DNA of 64,000 nt from Treponema primitia ZAS-1 (GTDB lineage Bacteria; Spirochaetota; Spirochaetia; Treponematales; Breznakiellaceae): contig NZ_AEEA01000051.1 of NCBI RefSeq assembly GCF_000297095.1, positions 1 to 64,000 of the forward strand, written 5' to 3'. Of this stretch, positions 1 through 9,397 are shown one piece after another; positions within the stretch are counted from its first letter, which is position 1, and the number at the start of each line of letters is the position of its first letter. Under the pieces are notes generated by a model that was not told where the DNA came from, made no database searches, and worked only from the letters and a program-made list of their open reading frames with translations. The position numbers and the translations under genes were made by a program.

Positions 1-1
1 T

Positions 2-868
2 CTTGTTTTTCTGGATCACATGATGCCCGGCATGGACGGTCTTGAAGTTGTCGCCAAAATCAGGGCCAGGGGAAAAACCGATGAGTACTACCGGAAGCTG
101 CCCCTTATCATGCTCACCGCAAACGCCCTGACGGGTCAGCAGGAGCTGTTCCTGAAAAACGGGGCGGATGATTTTCTTGCAAAACCTATCGAGACAAAAA
201 AACTCAACGCCATACTGGAAAAATGGATACCCTCGGAAAAACGAATACACTCCCTCGCCGAAGAGGAGGACCGTCGGGAAGGGAAAAGCCCTCCCCTCCC
301 CGACATACCGGGACTTGATCAGATCCGGGGTATGCGAAATTGCGGGGATGATCCGGCGATCTACCGGGATATACTCTCTTCGTTTAGTCATGATGCGGAG
401 GACACCGCCGCGGAGTTGAAGGACACCATGGAGAAAGGGGATCTCGGTCTTTATACCATCCTTATCCACGCACTTAAGGGGACAGCCCGCAGCGTAGGCG
501 CCATTGAGTTTGGGGAAGAGGCTGCGCTGATGGAAGAAGCGGCCCGGCGGGAAGACGCAGAGGCTATAAAGGAAAAAACAACACCCCTACTGGAAAAGCT
601 CAAGTCATTGTTAGACAGCATAAACGCCGCCCTCCTTCATGATACAGAGACGGCGGTCCTTCAAACGGAAACAACTATCCCGGGGCTTGGGGAGCTCAAA
701 AACGCCCTCCTCAAGATGAATATTGGGGAAGTGAATGCCCTGCTCCTCCACTATGCGCTTATGCCCCTGGATAAAAAAGCAAAGGACCACATAACGGAGA
801 TAGAACAATGTATCCTGCTGTTTGAATATGACAAGGCGGTTAAATGTATCGACCGGCTTCTAAATTAA
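2..868 (+). CDS. Hybrid sensor kinase C-terminus: receiver plus Hpt domain (5' partial)
   Basis: The frame is open from base 2, so the start of the gene lies outside the window. The first visible residues form the receiver phosphorylation loop, with the acceptor Asp at bases 14-16 followed by a MMPGMDGLEV-type motif and then the conserved region ending in a KP pair. After a linker, an Hpt domain carries the HALKGTARSVGA motif, whose phospho-His is at about bases 467-469. The family is a multistep phosphorelay in which a membrane or cytoplasmic histidine kinase passes phosphate through the receiver to Hpt. The kinase and sensor parts are not visible, so the signal is unknown. It converges with the mgl operon. 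Confidence 0.9.
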   Translation, partial: LVFLDHMMPGMDGLEVVAKIRARGKTDEYYRKLPLIMLTANALTGQQELFLKNGADDFLAKPIETKKLNAILEKWIPSEKRIHSLAEEEDRREGKSPPLPDIPGLDQIRGMRNCGDDPAIYRDILSSFSHDAEDTAAELKDTMEKGDLGLYTILIHALKGTARSVGAIEFGEEAALMEEAARREDAEAIKEKTTPLLEKLKSLLDSINAALLHDTETAVLQTETTIPGLGELKNALLKMNIGEVNALLLHYALMPLDKKAKDHITEIEQCILLFEYDKAVKCIDRLLN

Positions 869-890
869 GCGCCGCCTTGTTTTTCTCCCG

Positions 891-1931
891 CTATCGTTTT
901 TTCAGATACTTCCGTATATCAATGGCAACCGCAGCAATGATGATGGCGCCCTTTACTATCTGCTGCCAGTAGGGCGACATATTAATAAACGTAAGACCGT
1001 AGTTTATCACGCTGAATATCAGCACCCCAATGACGATACCCGGAACAGTACCGATACCCCCCAGGTTGGAAACACCGCCCACAACGCAGGCGGCGATAGC
1101 ATCCAGCTCGTAGCCGTTACCATAGTTGTTCGTGGCCCCACCGGTACGGGCAGCCTCCAGGGTGCCCCCCAGGCCGAAAAGTATCCCCGCTATCGTGTAA
1201 ACCAGGATCAGGGTTCGGTTCACGTTGACCCCCGAAACTTTTGCGGCCTCCGCATTGCCGCCGATGGCGTAGATGTTTTTTCCATAGGTAGTTTTATTAA
1301 ACAAAACATAGGTGATCAGGGTGACCACCACTGCGATGATAACAATATAGGGTATCGAATAGAGTCCGTCAAAGCCTATGTAGCCCGAACCCAGGGTGGA
1401 AAAACGCCGGTCCAGACCGCCGATGGGCTGGGCGCCGTAAGGGGGCCGGTCAAAATACAGGGAGTTCACCCCATAGACGGCCACCATGGAACCCAGGGTC
1501 GCGATAAAGGCCGGCAGTTTTAGTTTTGCAATAAAGAAGCCATTGAGGAAGCCAAAGATACCACAGGCAGCCATGGCCGCCAGGATAGGAATAAGCAGGG
1601 GCAATATGGGCATATCCGGGTACATGCGCCGGGGGTAATCAAGGTTTTGCAGCAATGATGCGGACAGTACCGCGGCGAGCCCTACCTGCCGCCCTGCGGA
1701 AAGATCCACTCCGCCGGTTATCAGAATCGCCCCCATGCCCATGGCGATGATGATCCGGGTGGCCGACATGGTTAAGATGTTCCGGAAGTTATTCAGGGAC
1801 AGAAAGGCCGGTTCCTTTATCGCGATGACCAGTACCAGTACCACGAATACCAGATAGATCGCATACTGGACACCGAAGTCCTGCAGCTGCTTGATTTTGC
1901 TCGGACCCTGTACTTGATTTTGTGCCGCCAT
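891..1931 (-). CDS. mglC: Galactose/methyl-galactoside-type ABC permease
   Basis: A 346-residue hydrophobic protein of the ribose/galactose permease family (BPD_transp_2), with about nine membrane segments and the family-typical GVDLSAGRQVGL and GGVSNLGGIGTVPG stretches. It forms the inner-membrane channel that MglA energises and MglB feeds. It is the third gene of a minus-strand mglB-mglA-mglC operon, starting 13 bp after the mglA stop. The family is shared with other pentose and hexose importers, so galactose is the most likely substrate but is not proven by sequence. Confidence 0.9.
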   Translation of the reverse strand: MAAQNQVQGPSKIKQLQDFGVQYAIYLVFVVLVLVIAIKEPAFLSLNNFRNILTMSATRIIIAMGMGAILITGGVDLSAGRQVGLAAVLSASLLQNLDYPRRMYPDMPILPLLIPILAAMAACGIFGFLNGFFIAKLKLPAFIATLGSMVAVYGVNSLYFDRPPYGAQPIGGLDRRFSTLGSGYIGFDGLYSIPYIVIIAVVVTLITYVLFNKTTYGKNIYAIGGNAEAAKVSGVNVNRTLILVYTIAGILFGLGGTLEAARTGGATNNYGNGYELDAIAACVVGGVSNLGGIGTVPGIVIGVLIFSVINYGLTFINMSPYWQQIVKGAIIIAAVAIDIRKYLKKR

Positions 1932-1944
1932 TGTTTTTCTCCAA

Positions 1945-3462
1945 TTACCTGAATTTTGTTGCCAGACGCATTATTTCTTCCTGAGTCGCATCCTTGCGCT
2001 CAAGAAATCCCGTTGCCCGGCCTTCGCACATAACCATGATCCTATCGGAAATACCCAACAGTTCGGGCATTTCCGATGAAATCATAATAATGCTTTTCCC
2101 CTGTTTTGCCAGATCCAGAATGATGGTATAGATTTCATATTTTGCACTCACATCGATACCCCGGGTCGGTTCGTCCAGGATAAGGATATCCGGTTCGGTG
2201 AGCAGCCACCGGGCGAAGAGGACTTTCTGCTGATTCCCCCCGGAAAGGTCCCGGATAAGCGTTTTACTGTTCGGGGTTTTTACCTTCAGGGTGTTAATAT
2301 TATCGGCAACATCGGATTCGCCCTGCTTGTCGTTGATCAGCCCCAGGTTTCCCACATAGCTTTTCAGGTTTGCCAGGATCATGTTTTCCTTCACCGAAAG
2401 CATGGGAACGATACCCGTAACCCGGCGTTCCTCGGTTAGCAGGGCAAGCTTGCGTCCCTTCGCTTGGGTGGGGTTTTTAATACTTACTTCCTGACCCCGG
2501 ATAAAAATCTGCCCGCTTTCTATGGCCCGCAGTCCGAACAGGGACTCCACCAACTCGGTCCGCTGTGCGCCCACCAGACCGCCGATGCCGAGGATTTCCC
2601 CCTGACGCACACTAAAACTCACATCCTTAAAGGAACGCTCCAGGGCAGAGCTGAGGTTCTTTACTTCCATGATGATTTCCCCGGGAACATTGTCCTTGGG
2701 GGGGAAGCGGTTACTCAGATCCCGGCCTACCATGTATTTTATTATTTTGTCCGTGGTAAGTTCGGAGGCAGCATAGGTACCAATATGTTTGCCATCCCGC
2801 ATGATGCTCACATCATCGGAAATGGTCAGTATTTCTTCTATTTTGTGTGATATATAAATGATGGCGACCCCTTCACTGCGCAGCCGCCGGATAATCGTAA
2901 AAAGCTGGGCAACTTCATTCTCCGTGAGGGATGAAGTCGGCTCGTCCATGATGATAACCTTGGAGTGCCAGGATACGGCCTTGGCAATCTCCAGAGACTG
3001 CACCTTGGAAACCGATAGTTCCCGGACCCATACCTTGGGATCAATCGCCATGTTGAGGGTCTTAAAGAGATCCACCGTATCCTGGTACATCCGTTTATGG
3101 TCCACCAGTTTAATGGGGCCGATTGACTGCTGCGGATACCGTCCCAGCCAGAGATTCTCCATGACGCTGCGGAAGGGTACCGGCAGCAACTCCTGGTGGA
3201 TCATGGAAATACCGGCGTCCAGGGCTTGGCGGGAATCATCAAAATGTACGGACTTGCCATCCAGGATGATTTCCCCTTCATCGGGTTCATAAATGCCGAA
3301 CAAACATTTCATTAAGGTAGATTTACCCGCGCCGTTCTCCCCCATGAGGGCATGAACCGAGCCGGGACGGACATTAAAAGAAACCTTATCCAGGGCGTTT
3401 ACCCCGGGAAAGGATTTTGATAAGTGATTTACCTGAAGCACATAGTTGGTGTTTTCCATCAA
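1945..3462 (-). CDS. mglA: Sugar ABC transporter ATPase, two fused nucleotide-binding domains
   Basis: A 505-residue ATPase with two tandem ABC cassettes. The N-terminal cassette has a canonical Walker A (GENGAGKST), a signature-like LSVSKVQSLEIA and a DEPTSSL Walker B. The C-terminal cassette has a degenerate P-loop (GGLVGAQRTEL) but a normal LSGGNQQKV signature and DEPTRGID. This asymmetry is usual for the MglA/RbsA family. It couples ATP hydrolysis to sugar import through MglC and lies between mglB and mglC in a compact operon. Confidence 0.93.
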   Translation of the reverse strand: MMENTNYVLQVNHLSKSFPGVNALDKVSFNVRPGSVHALMGENGAGKSTLMKCLFGIYEPDEGEIILDGKSVHFDDSRQALDAGISMIHQELLPVPFRSVMENLWLGRYPQQSIGPIKLVDHKRMYQDTVDLFKTLNMAIDPKVWVRELSVSKVQSLEIAKAVSWHSKVIIMDEPTSSLTENEVAQLFTIIRRLRSEGVAIIYISHKIEEILTISDDVSIMRDGKHIGTYAASELTTDKIIKYMVGRDLSNRFPPKDNVPGEIIMEVKNLSSALERSFKDVSFSVRQGEILGIGGLVGAQRTELVESLFGLRAIESGQIFIRGQEVSIKNPTQAKGRKLALLTEERRVTGIVPMLSVKENMILANLKSYVGNLGLINDKQGESDVADNINTLKVKTPNSKTLIRDLSGGNQQKVLFARWLLTEPDILILDEPTRGIDVSAKYEIYTIILDLAKQGKSIIMISSEMPELLGISDRIMVMCEGRATGFLERKDATQEEIMRLATKFR

Positions 3463-3557
3463 ACCCCCTCAAAAAACAGGTACCCCGGGAACCTGCCTCT
3501 TTCGAAGCTTTCCCAAGGTACCTTTTTAAACTGCGGTAAGGTTCTTACCGGCCATCC

Positions 3558-4565
3558 TTATTGGAAGCTTTTGTAATTGTCCCGGGTTACCTTTTGATAG
3601 GGTACCCACACATATTTCCCGGCCGTAAGGGTCCAACCGGCAGCGCTGACATTGGCGCCCGTGGCAAGGGCATAGGCAATATCAAAGGTGGCTTTCCCCT
3701 GGTTCTGGGCATCATTCAGCACGGTACCCAGGAGGGTACCTTCGCTCAGGGCCTGAAGGGCAGGCGCGGTGGCGTCAACTCCGACTACGGGGAGGTACTT
3801 CCCACCGGTAAAGAAACCGGCGTTCCGCAGGGATTCAACAACCCCCAGGGCCATGTCGTCGTTGTTACAGAGTACCGCTTCGATCTTATCCCCAAACCGG
3901 GCATAGAAGGCGTCCATCTTTTCTACCGCACGGGGCCGATCCCACATGGCGGTATCTTCGGCCAGGAGTTCAACCTTGATTCCCGCAGCGGTGATGGCCT
4001 TAACGGAAAATTCGGTGCGCAGCTCCGCATCCTGGTGTCCGGGTTCGCCCTTGAGCATGATATACTGAATAATGCCGTCGCCGTTCTTGTCTGCAGCGGG
4101 GTTGGCTTTCCAGTATTCAGCCAGAATTTCGCCCTGCATGGTGCCGGATTCTTCCGCCTTGGCGCCCACATAGTAAACCTGGTCCCATTTTGCCATATCC
4201 TCGGCAAAGGGTTCACGGTTAAAGAACACCACCGGAACTTTGCCGGCCTTGGCCTTGTCAATGATGGCCCCCGCCGCAGTCCGGTCCACCGGGTTGATGG
4301 CAATGGATTTCACCTTCTTGGAGATGAACTGATCCACCTGATCGTTCTGGGTGGGCTGGGCATTCTGGGAATCTACCGTGGTTACGGCAGCCTTTCCCTG
4401 GGCATTGGCTTCGATGGCGTTCCGGGTGTAAGACATAAAGGTATCGTCAAATTTGTAAATGGCGACCCCAATAGACGGCAACCCGCCCGCGTCTTGCTGA
4501 CCGCCGGCAAACACCGCGGCAGTAACCAGCATCAGAACCAGTCCTGTAGCACATAGCTTTCTCAT
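3558..4565 (-). CDS. mglB: Periplasmic galactose/glucose-type sugar-binding protein
   Basis: A periplasmic binding protein of about 335 residues (Peripla_BP_4). The chosen ATG (4563-4565) has a strong GGAGG five to nine bases upstream. An ATG six codons earlier in the same frame lacks one. The N-terminus is a signal peptide ending near AVFAGGQQD. The family landmarks IGVAIYKFDDTFMS, NPVDRTAA and VLCNNDDMALG are the sugar-contact regions of MglB-type proteins. It is the first gene of mglBAC. AT-rich DNA with small palindromes lies upstream and probably holds the operon control region. Confidence 0.9.
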   Translation of the reverse strand: MRKLCATGLVLMLVTAAVFAGGQQDAGGLPSIGVAIYKFDDTFMSYTRNAIEANAQGKAAVTTVDSQNAQPTQNDQVDQFISKKVKSIAINPVDRTAAGAIIDKAKAGKVPVVFFNREPFAEDMAKWDQVYYVGAKAEESGTMQGEILAEYWKANPAADKNGDGIIQYIMLKGEPGHQDAELRTEFSVKAITAAGIKVELLAEDTAMWDRPRAVEKMDAFYARFGDKIEAVLCNNDDMALGVVESLRNAGFFTGGKYLPVVGVDATAPALQALSEGTLLGTVLNDAQNQGKATFDIAYALATGANVSAAGWTLTAGKYVWVPYQKVTRDNYKSFQ

Positions 4566-4626
4566 AAAAATTCCTCCATACATAAAAAATTAACTATAGG
4601 GTAACATACATTATCAGAAAAAAAAG

Positions 4627-4644
4627 GTACTAAAGTACTACTTT
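4627..4644. promoter_or_regulatory. Overlapping short palindromes upstream of mglB
   Basis: Two overlapping dyads, GTACTAAAGTAC (4627-4638) and the perfect AAAGTACTACTTT (4632-4644), lie about 60-80 bp before the mglB start. The DNA is AT-rich and otherwise noncoding. The position fits an operator for a sugar-responsive repressor, but no regulator gene is adjacent and the site is inferred from symmetry alone. Confidence 0.3.
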
Positions 4645-4815
4645 TTGGAATATTTTTGACTCATGTTTTACCAAATGGCTTATTTTTATCCTGCCGGGAC
4701 GCCGCCATATCCATCTATACTATAATAGACAGATGCCCCCCAAGGATCCAAGCCAACAGGGACATTCCAAGGCCCCTGTCTTTTCGCTTTCCCATGAAGG
4801 GTTTACACTGTTCCC

Positions 4816-6045
4816 ATGGGATTAAACGACACTCCTTCGGCAAACCGCATTCATATAGGCTTTTTCGGCCGGCGGAACGCGGGAAAATCCAGTCTGGTCA
4901 ATGCGGTTACAAACCAGGACCTGGTCATCGTCTCGGATATCAGGGGCACCACCACGGACCCGGTTTCCAAGGCCATGGAACTTCTCCCCCTGGGGCCGGT
5001 GCTGATCATCGACACCCCGGGGATCGATGACGAGGGCGCCCTGGGGGAACTTCGGGTCCGCCGGGCCAAGCAGGTCTTAAATAAAACCGATGCGGCGATC
5101 CTGGTGGTGGACGCCGTTACCGGCAAGACCGAGGCGGACGAGGAACTTATCAGCCTGTTCCGGGCCAAGCAGGTCCCCTTCATCATAGCCTACAATAAAA
5201 GTGATCTGCTGGAAAGCCCTCCGGCGGATAATGCAGAAAACACCGGTGGCGAAAACACCATTTATGTGAGCGCCATAACCAAACACAACATAGAAACGCT
5301 GAAAGAACGGATCGCTTTCATCGCTAAGACCGATGAGCCGAAACTGCAAATCGTGGGGGACCTGATCCGGCCCGGGGATTTTGTGATCCTGGTGGTCCCC
5401 ATCGACAAGGCTGCCCCCAAGGGACGCTTGATACTTCCCCAACAGCAGACTATCCGGGATATTCTTGAGGCGGATGCGGCGGCGGTGGTGGTAAAGGAAT
5501 TCGAGCTTAAGGAAACCCTGGAAAATATCGGGAAAAAACCAAGTCTGGTGATAACCGACAGTCAGGTTTTCGCCAAGGTTTCTGCGGACACCCCTGCTGA
5601 TATTCCCCTCACTTCATTTTCCATCCTCTTTGCCCGTTACAAGGGCTACCTCGCATCCGCAGTGCGGGGGGTTAGAACCTTGGACCATATTGATGACAGG
5701 AGCCGCATCCTCATTGCCGAAGGCTGCACCCACCACCGTCAGTGTGACGATATCGGCACGGTCAAACTTCCCCGGTGGATCAAACAATACACCGGCAAGG
5801 AGCCTGAGTTTGCCTTTACTTCCGGGGGCGAGTTTCCCGAGGACCTTTCCCCCTACGATCTGATTATCCACTGCGGGGCCTGTATGCTCAATGAACGGGA
5901 AGTGCGGTACCGGGAAGCCAATGCGGCGGATCAGGGGATACCCTTTACCAACTACGGTACGGTGATCGCCCATATCCAGGGCATCCTGAAACGGAGCGTG
6001 GCGGTGTTCCCCCACATCCTGGCGGAGCTGGAAGACGAATTATGA
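4816..6045 (+). CDS. hydF: [FeFe]-hydrogenase H-cluster maturation GTPase
   Basis: A 409-residue protein with an N-terminal small GTPase domain: G1 RRNAGKSSLVN, G2 region RGTTTDP, G3 DTPGID and G4 NKSD. Next come a dimerisation region and a C-terminal iron-sulfur domain with the HydF ligand pattern, CTHH near residue 300 and HCGAC about 50 residues later. HydF is the scaffold on which the 2Fe subcluster is assembled before transfer to HydA. Its stop overlaps the aspA start by four bases. The ribosome site before this ATG is weak. No hydA is present in the window. Confidence 0.95.
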   Translation: MGLNDTPSANRIHIGFFGRRNAGKSSLVNAVTNQDLVIVSDIRGTTTDPVSKAMELLPLGPVLIIDTPGIDDEGALGELRVRRAKQVLNKTDAAILVVDAVTGKTEADEELISLFRAKQVPFIIAYNKSDLLESPPADNAENTGGENTIYVSAITKHNIETLKERIAFIAKTDEPKLQIVGDLIRPGDFVILVVPIDKAAPKGRLILPQQQTIRDILEADAAAVVVKEFELKETLENIGKKPSLVITDSQVFAKVSADTPADIPLTSFSILFARYKGYLASAVRGVRTLDHIDDRSRILIAEGCTHHRQCDDIGTVKLPRWIKQYTGKEPEFAFTSGGEFPEDLSPYDLIIHCGACMLNEREVRYREANAADQGIPFTNYGTVIAHIQGILKRSVAVFPHILAELEDEL

Positions 6046-7412
6046 GAAAAGAACAGGACGAACTGGGAGAACGGGAACTGCCCGATGAGGCCCTCTACGG
6101 TCTTCAGAGCCTCCGGGCGGAGGAAAACTTTTCCCTGGCTTACAGAAAAACTAATCTCAGGCTTATCCGGGCAATGGTAACGATTAAGAAAGCTGCGGCC
6201 CTGGCTTACGGGAAGATTGCCGAAAGTGACGGGCAGGATCCGGATGGCGCCAAAAACGGCAGAACGGAAAAAAGCCGGGCCATTGTTGAGGCCTGCGACA
6301 GGGTTCTTGCGGGGGAAGCGGAGGATGCGTTTATTGTGGACGCCCTCCAGGGCGGGGCGGGGACGTCCACCAACATGAACGTCAATGAGGTTATCGCCAA
6401 CCTGGCCCTGAAAATTTTGGGAAAGGCGCCGGGGGCCTACGATATTGTTCACCCCCTTGACGATGTGAACCGGGGGCAGTCCACCAACGATGTGTACCCC
6501 ACGGCCCTGCGTATTGCCGCGATAGAACTGCTGCGTGACCTGAGCGATGGGTGCGCTAAATTGCAGGAGGCGCTTCAGAAACGGGAAAACGAATTTGCGG
6601 ATATTAAAAAGCTGGGACGCACGGAGCTTCAGGATGCGGTGCCCATTACCCTGGGGGCCGAGTTCGGTGCCTATGCCCAGGCTATAGGCCGGGATCGGTG
6701 GCGGCTTTACAAGATCGAAGAGCGTCTACGGCAGGTGAACCTGGGGGGCGCCGCGGTCGGGCTTTCGGACAAGCTGACCAAACGTTACCGCTTTGAGGTG
6801 ATAGAAAAACTGCGGGAGCTTAGCGGCATGGGACTGGCGGCGGCGGAATACCCCATGGACCTTACCCAGAACAATGACGTGTTTGTGGAAGTTTCGGGGC
6901 TCCTCAAAAGCCTGGGGGTCAACCTTACCAAGATCGCCAACGATCTCAGGCTTTTAAGTTCAGGACCCCACGGCGGTCTGGGGGAAATCCGGCTTGCGCC
7001 GATGCAGAAGGGAAGCACCATCATGCCCGGCAAGGTGAACCCGGTGATACCCGAGATGATTATCCAGGTCGGGATAAAGGTTGCGGCCAACGATTTCGCC
7101 GTCACCGCTGCAGCCGCCCGAGGGGAGCTGGAACTCAACGCCTTTTCCCCGATCATTGCGGATGCGCTTCTGGAAAGCCTTTCCCTCCTCTGCCGGGCGG
7201 TGTTCCTCTTTCGTACCCGGTGCGTAGAAACACTGAGCCCAAACCGGGAACGCTGCGCCGAACTGCTGGCCAGGTCCTATGCCTTTGCGGCCTCCTATGG
7301 CGAGAAACTCGGGTATGACCGGGTAAGCGCCATTATCGCAGAAAATGGGGGAGACCCGGAAAAAATACAAAAAGCCCTGGATGCGGAATGTACAAAATAT
7401 CACCCCAGTTAA
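6042..7412 (+). CDS. aspA: Aspartate ammonia-lyase family enzyme in the hyd cluster
   Basis: A 456-residue member of the aspartase/fumarase superfamily with the signature GSTIMPGKVNP near residue 325, the TSTNMNVNEV region and the QSTNDVYPTA region. Aspartase converts aspartate to fumarate and ammonia. The gene overlaps hydF by ATGA, so the two are translationally coupled. An aspA-like gene inside hydrogenase maturation clusters is a known recurrent arrangement in anaerobes, but its role there is not settled. Fumarase activity cannot be excluded by sequence alone. Confidence 0.85.
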   Translation: MRKEQDELGERELPDEALYGLQSLRAEENFSLAYRKTNLRLIRAMVTIKKAAALAYGKIAESDGQDPDGAKNGRTEKSRAIVEACDRVLAGEAEDAFIVDALQGGAGTSTNMNVNEVIANLALKILGKAPGAYDIVHPLDDVNRGQSTNDVYPTALRIAAIELLRDLSDGCAKLQEALQKRENEFADIKKLGRTELQDAVPITLGAEFGAYAQAIGRDRWRLYKIEERLRQVNLGGAAVGLSDKLTKRYRFEVIEKLRELSGMGLAAAEYPMDLTQNNDVFVEVSGLLKSLGVNLTKIANDLRLLSSGPHGGLGEIRLAPMQKGSTIMPGKVNPVIPEMIIQVGIKVAANDFAVTAAAARGELELNAFSPIIADALLESLSLLCRAVFLFRTRCVETLSPNRERCAELLARSYAFAASYGEKLGYDRVSAIIAENGGDPEKIQKALDAECTKYHPS

Positions 7413-7454
7413 TAGATACTGAAAATTTCACTTTCATTTTTTTCCGTTCTGTGG

Positions 7455-7659
7455 TATGCTTTCAATAATCCATATTGGGCGAGATTTTTCTTACCCGGCA
7501 GTGGGAAATATTCATTAGACCTTGTTGGCTAAGTCCTGTTGAAAACGACGGTTCTGGCTGCCCGAGGGTAATTATGGAAGGCATATCGCCCTGTCATTAC
7601 CACCCCCGGGATAATTCCGGGGGTTTTTTTATCCCCAGACACAAGGCAAGGGAGTAACT
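7455..7659 (+). promoter_or_regulatory. Leader region before the TM1266 gene, hydG and hydE
   Basis: This noncoding stretch begins with a possible -10 (TATGCT, 7455-7460) and ends with an intrinsic-terminator hairpin only 30 bp before the next start codon. In between, GGTAAT (7567-7572) can pair with ATTACC (7596-7601), and the adjacent AATTAT can instead pair with the terminator loop (ATAATT). That offers a plausible switch between alternative folds. I do not recognise it as a known riboswitch class. Confidence 0.4.
7603..7630 (+). terminator. Intrinsic terminator or attenuator upstream of the TM1266 gene
   Basis: A perfect 7-bp stem CCCCCGG/CCGGGGG with a 7-base loop is followed by seven T residues. 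It lies about 190 bp after aspA and 30 bp before the next gene on the same strand. It therefore either ends hydF-aspA transcripts or attenuates entry into the hydG-hydE half of the cluster. Confidence 0.8.
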
Positions 7660-7926
7660 ATGCGGCGAATAGCGGTGATCGGGGCTATTTTGGAAAAACC
7701 CCAGGGCAGTCAAAAGGCCTTTAACGACACGGTCTCATCGTTCAAAGGAATCGTTAAGGGGCGAATGGGTATTCCCGTTACGGAGGAAGACCTGGCGGTA
7801 ATTTCCATCACCCTCCAGGGGGATCTGGACGAGATAAATGCCCTTACGGGAAAATTGGGAAATCTTCCCGGGGTAACCGTAAAGACGGCGGTGTCCAGCG
7901 ATCTTAAATCCGATACGGGTAACTAG
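7660..7926 (+). CDS. TM1266-type iron-only hydrogenase system regulator
   Basis: An 88-residue ferredoxin-like-fold (ACT/NikR-C-like) protein matching the TM1266 family that accompanies [FeFe]-hydrogenase maturase genes. Recognisable landmarks are the N-terminal RIAVIGAILE, the central GIVKGRMGIP and the ISITLQGDLDEINALTGKLG stretch. It is called a putative regulator on the basis of context. A GGAG ribosome site sits five bases before the ATG. It lies 9 bp before hydG. It has no obvious DNA-binding domain, so any regulatory action is probably indirect. Confidence 0.88.
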   Translation: MRRIAVIGAILEKPQGSQKAFNDTVSSFKGIVKGRMGIPVTEEDLAVISITLQGDLDEINALTGKLGNLPGVTVKTAVSSDLKSDTGN

Positions 7927-7935
7927 GGGGAATAT

Positions 7936-9375
7936 ATGGTTACGGAACGTATGGATACTGCGGCGGCGGGAAAGGCATCGGAATTACAGCCGGAAGTCTT
8001 TATCAATCAGGCCTATATTGAGGAGCTTCTGGAAGGGGCAAAACATACCGGGGACGATGTCATCCGGGGTATTTTGGACAAGGCGGAACGGTTTGAGGGG
8101 CTTAACCACATTGAAATTGCATCCCTGCTTACCACAAAAAATCCTGCCCATATAGCACGGATATTTTCCATCGCCGGGATGATCAAGCGGCATATCTACG
8201 GCAACCGGATCGTGTTATTTGCACCCCTGTACGTGAGCGATTACTGTGTGAACCGCTGCGGCTATTGCAGTTATAACTGCGGCCATGAATTTAACCGGAA
8301 GAAACTTACCATGGATGAAGTCCGTGAAGAAGTGAAGATCCTGGAACAGATGGGCCACAAGCGGATAGCCCTGGAAGCGGGGGAACACGATACGGAATGT
8401 CCCATCGATTATATCCTGGAATGTATGCACACTATTTATGGAATGAAATTTGAAAATGGCGAAATCCGGCGGATCAACGTTAATATCGCCGCTACCACGG
8501 TGGAAAACTACAAAAAGCTCAACGATGTCGGCATCGGTACCTATATCCTCTTTCAGGAAACCTATCATCAGCCTACCTACGATACGGTCCACCACTCGGG
8601 GCCAAAGAAAGACTACGCCTACCATCTCACCGCCTTTGACCGGGCTCACCTGGGAGGTATTGATGATGTGGGGGGCGGGGTTCTCTTCGGCCTGGCTGAC
8701 CCATACTTTGAAGTATTAGGTCTCATGATCCACAACGAACATTTGGAAGAGCAATTCAACGTGGGGTTCCACACCATTTCTGTGCCCCGGATCTGCCCCG
8801 CCGCAGGGACGGATACCACGGACTTCCCCAACCTGGTGGATGACGCCACCTTTGAGCGGATCGTGGCCATCATACGCCTGGCGGTTCCCTTTACGGGGAT
8901 GATCCTCTCTACCCGGGAAAATCACGCCATGCGGGGGAAACTCCTGCAGCTGGGGATCTCCCAGATCAGCGCCGGTTCCAGCACCGAAGTGGGTGGCTAT
9001 TCCAAACGGGAACACCAGGAGCAGTCCAATCCGCAGTTTTTTGTGAACGATGAACGGACCGCCCTGGAAATTATCACCGAGCTTATGGACGATGGTTACA
9101 TTCCCAGTTTTTGTACCGCCTGTTACCGCAGCGGCCGGACCGGGGATCGCTTTATGAGCCTTGCCAAGTCCGGGCAGATCAAAAATGTCTGCCTCCCCAA
9201 TGCCCTGATGACCCTCTCTGAGTTTTCTTCGGATTACGGCGATGAATCCTTTAAAAAGAAGGCCGCCGCCGCCATTGCCCGTGAATTGCCGGGGATCGCC
9301 AACGAAAAGATCCGCACGAAAGCGGCGGCGAATTTGGAAAGAATCAGAGCGGGCAAACGGGATTTTTATTTTTGA
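7936..9375 (+). CDS. hydG: [FeFe]-hydrogenase maturase, tyrosine lyase
   Basis: A 479-residue radical SAM enzyme. The SAM cluster motif is CX3CX2C (CVNRCGYC) near residue 100. The C-terminal auxiliary cluster motif is an exact CX2CX22C (CTAC, then C 22 residues later). Together these define HydG and separate it from ThiH. HydG cleaves tyrosine to p-cresol, CO and cyanide and supplies Fe(CO)2CN synthons for the H-cluster. It sits between the TM1266 gene and hydE, so the three maturases are within 5.6 kb. Confidence 0.97.
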   Translation: MVTERMDTAAAGKASELQPEVFINQAYIEELLEGAKHTGDDVIRGILDKAERFEGLNHIEIASLLTTKNPAHIARIFSIAGMIKRHIYGNRIVLFAPLYVSDYCVNRCGYCSYNCGHEFNRKKLTMDEVREEVKILEQMGHKRIALEAGEHDTECPIDYILECMHTIYGMKFENGEIRRINVNIAATTVENYKKLNDVGIGTYILFQETYHQPTYDTVHHSGPKKDYAYHLTAFDRAHLGGIDDVGGGVLFGLADPYFEVLGLMIHNEHLEEQFNVGFHTISVPRICPAAGTDTTDFPNLVDDATFERIVAIIRLAVPFTGMILSTRENHAMRGKLLQLGISQISAGSSTEVGGYSKREHQEQSNPQFFVNDERTALEIITELMDDGYIPSFCTACYRSGRTGDRFMSLAKSGQIKNVCLPNALMTLSEFSSDYGDESFKKKAAAAIARELPGIANEKIRTKAAANLERIRAGKRDFYF

Positions 9376-9397
9376 GGGCCGTTGTTTGGGGATGCGC

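Noticed and set aside
3561..4556. 331-codon open frame antisense to mglB
   Set aside because: No ribosome site and no recognisable domain; mglB on the other strand is clear.
7475..7657. 60-codon leader peptide upstream of the TM1266 gene
   Set aside because: It spans the terminator hairpin, has no ribosome site and shows no run of regulatory codons.
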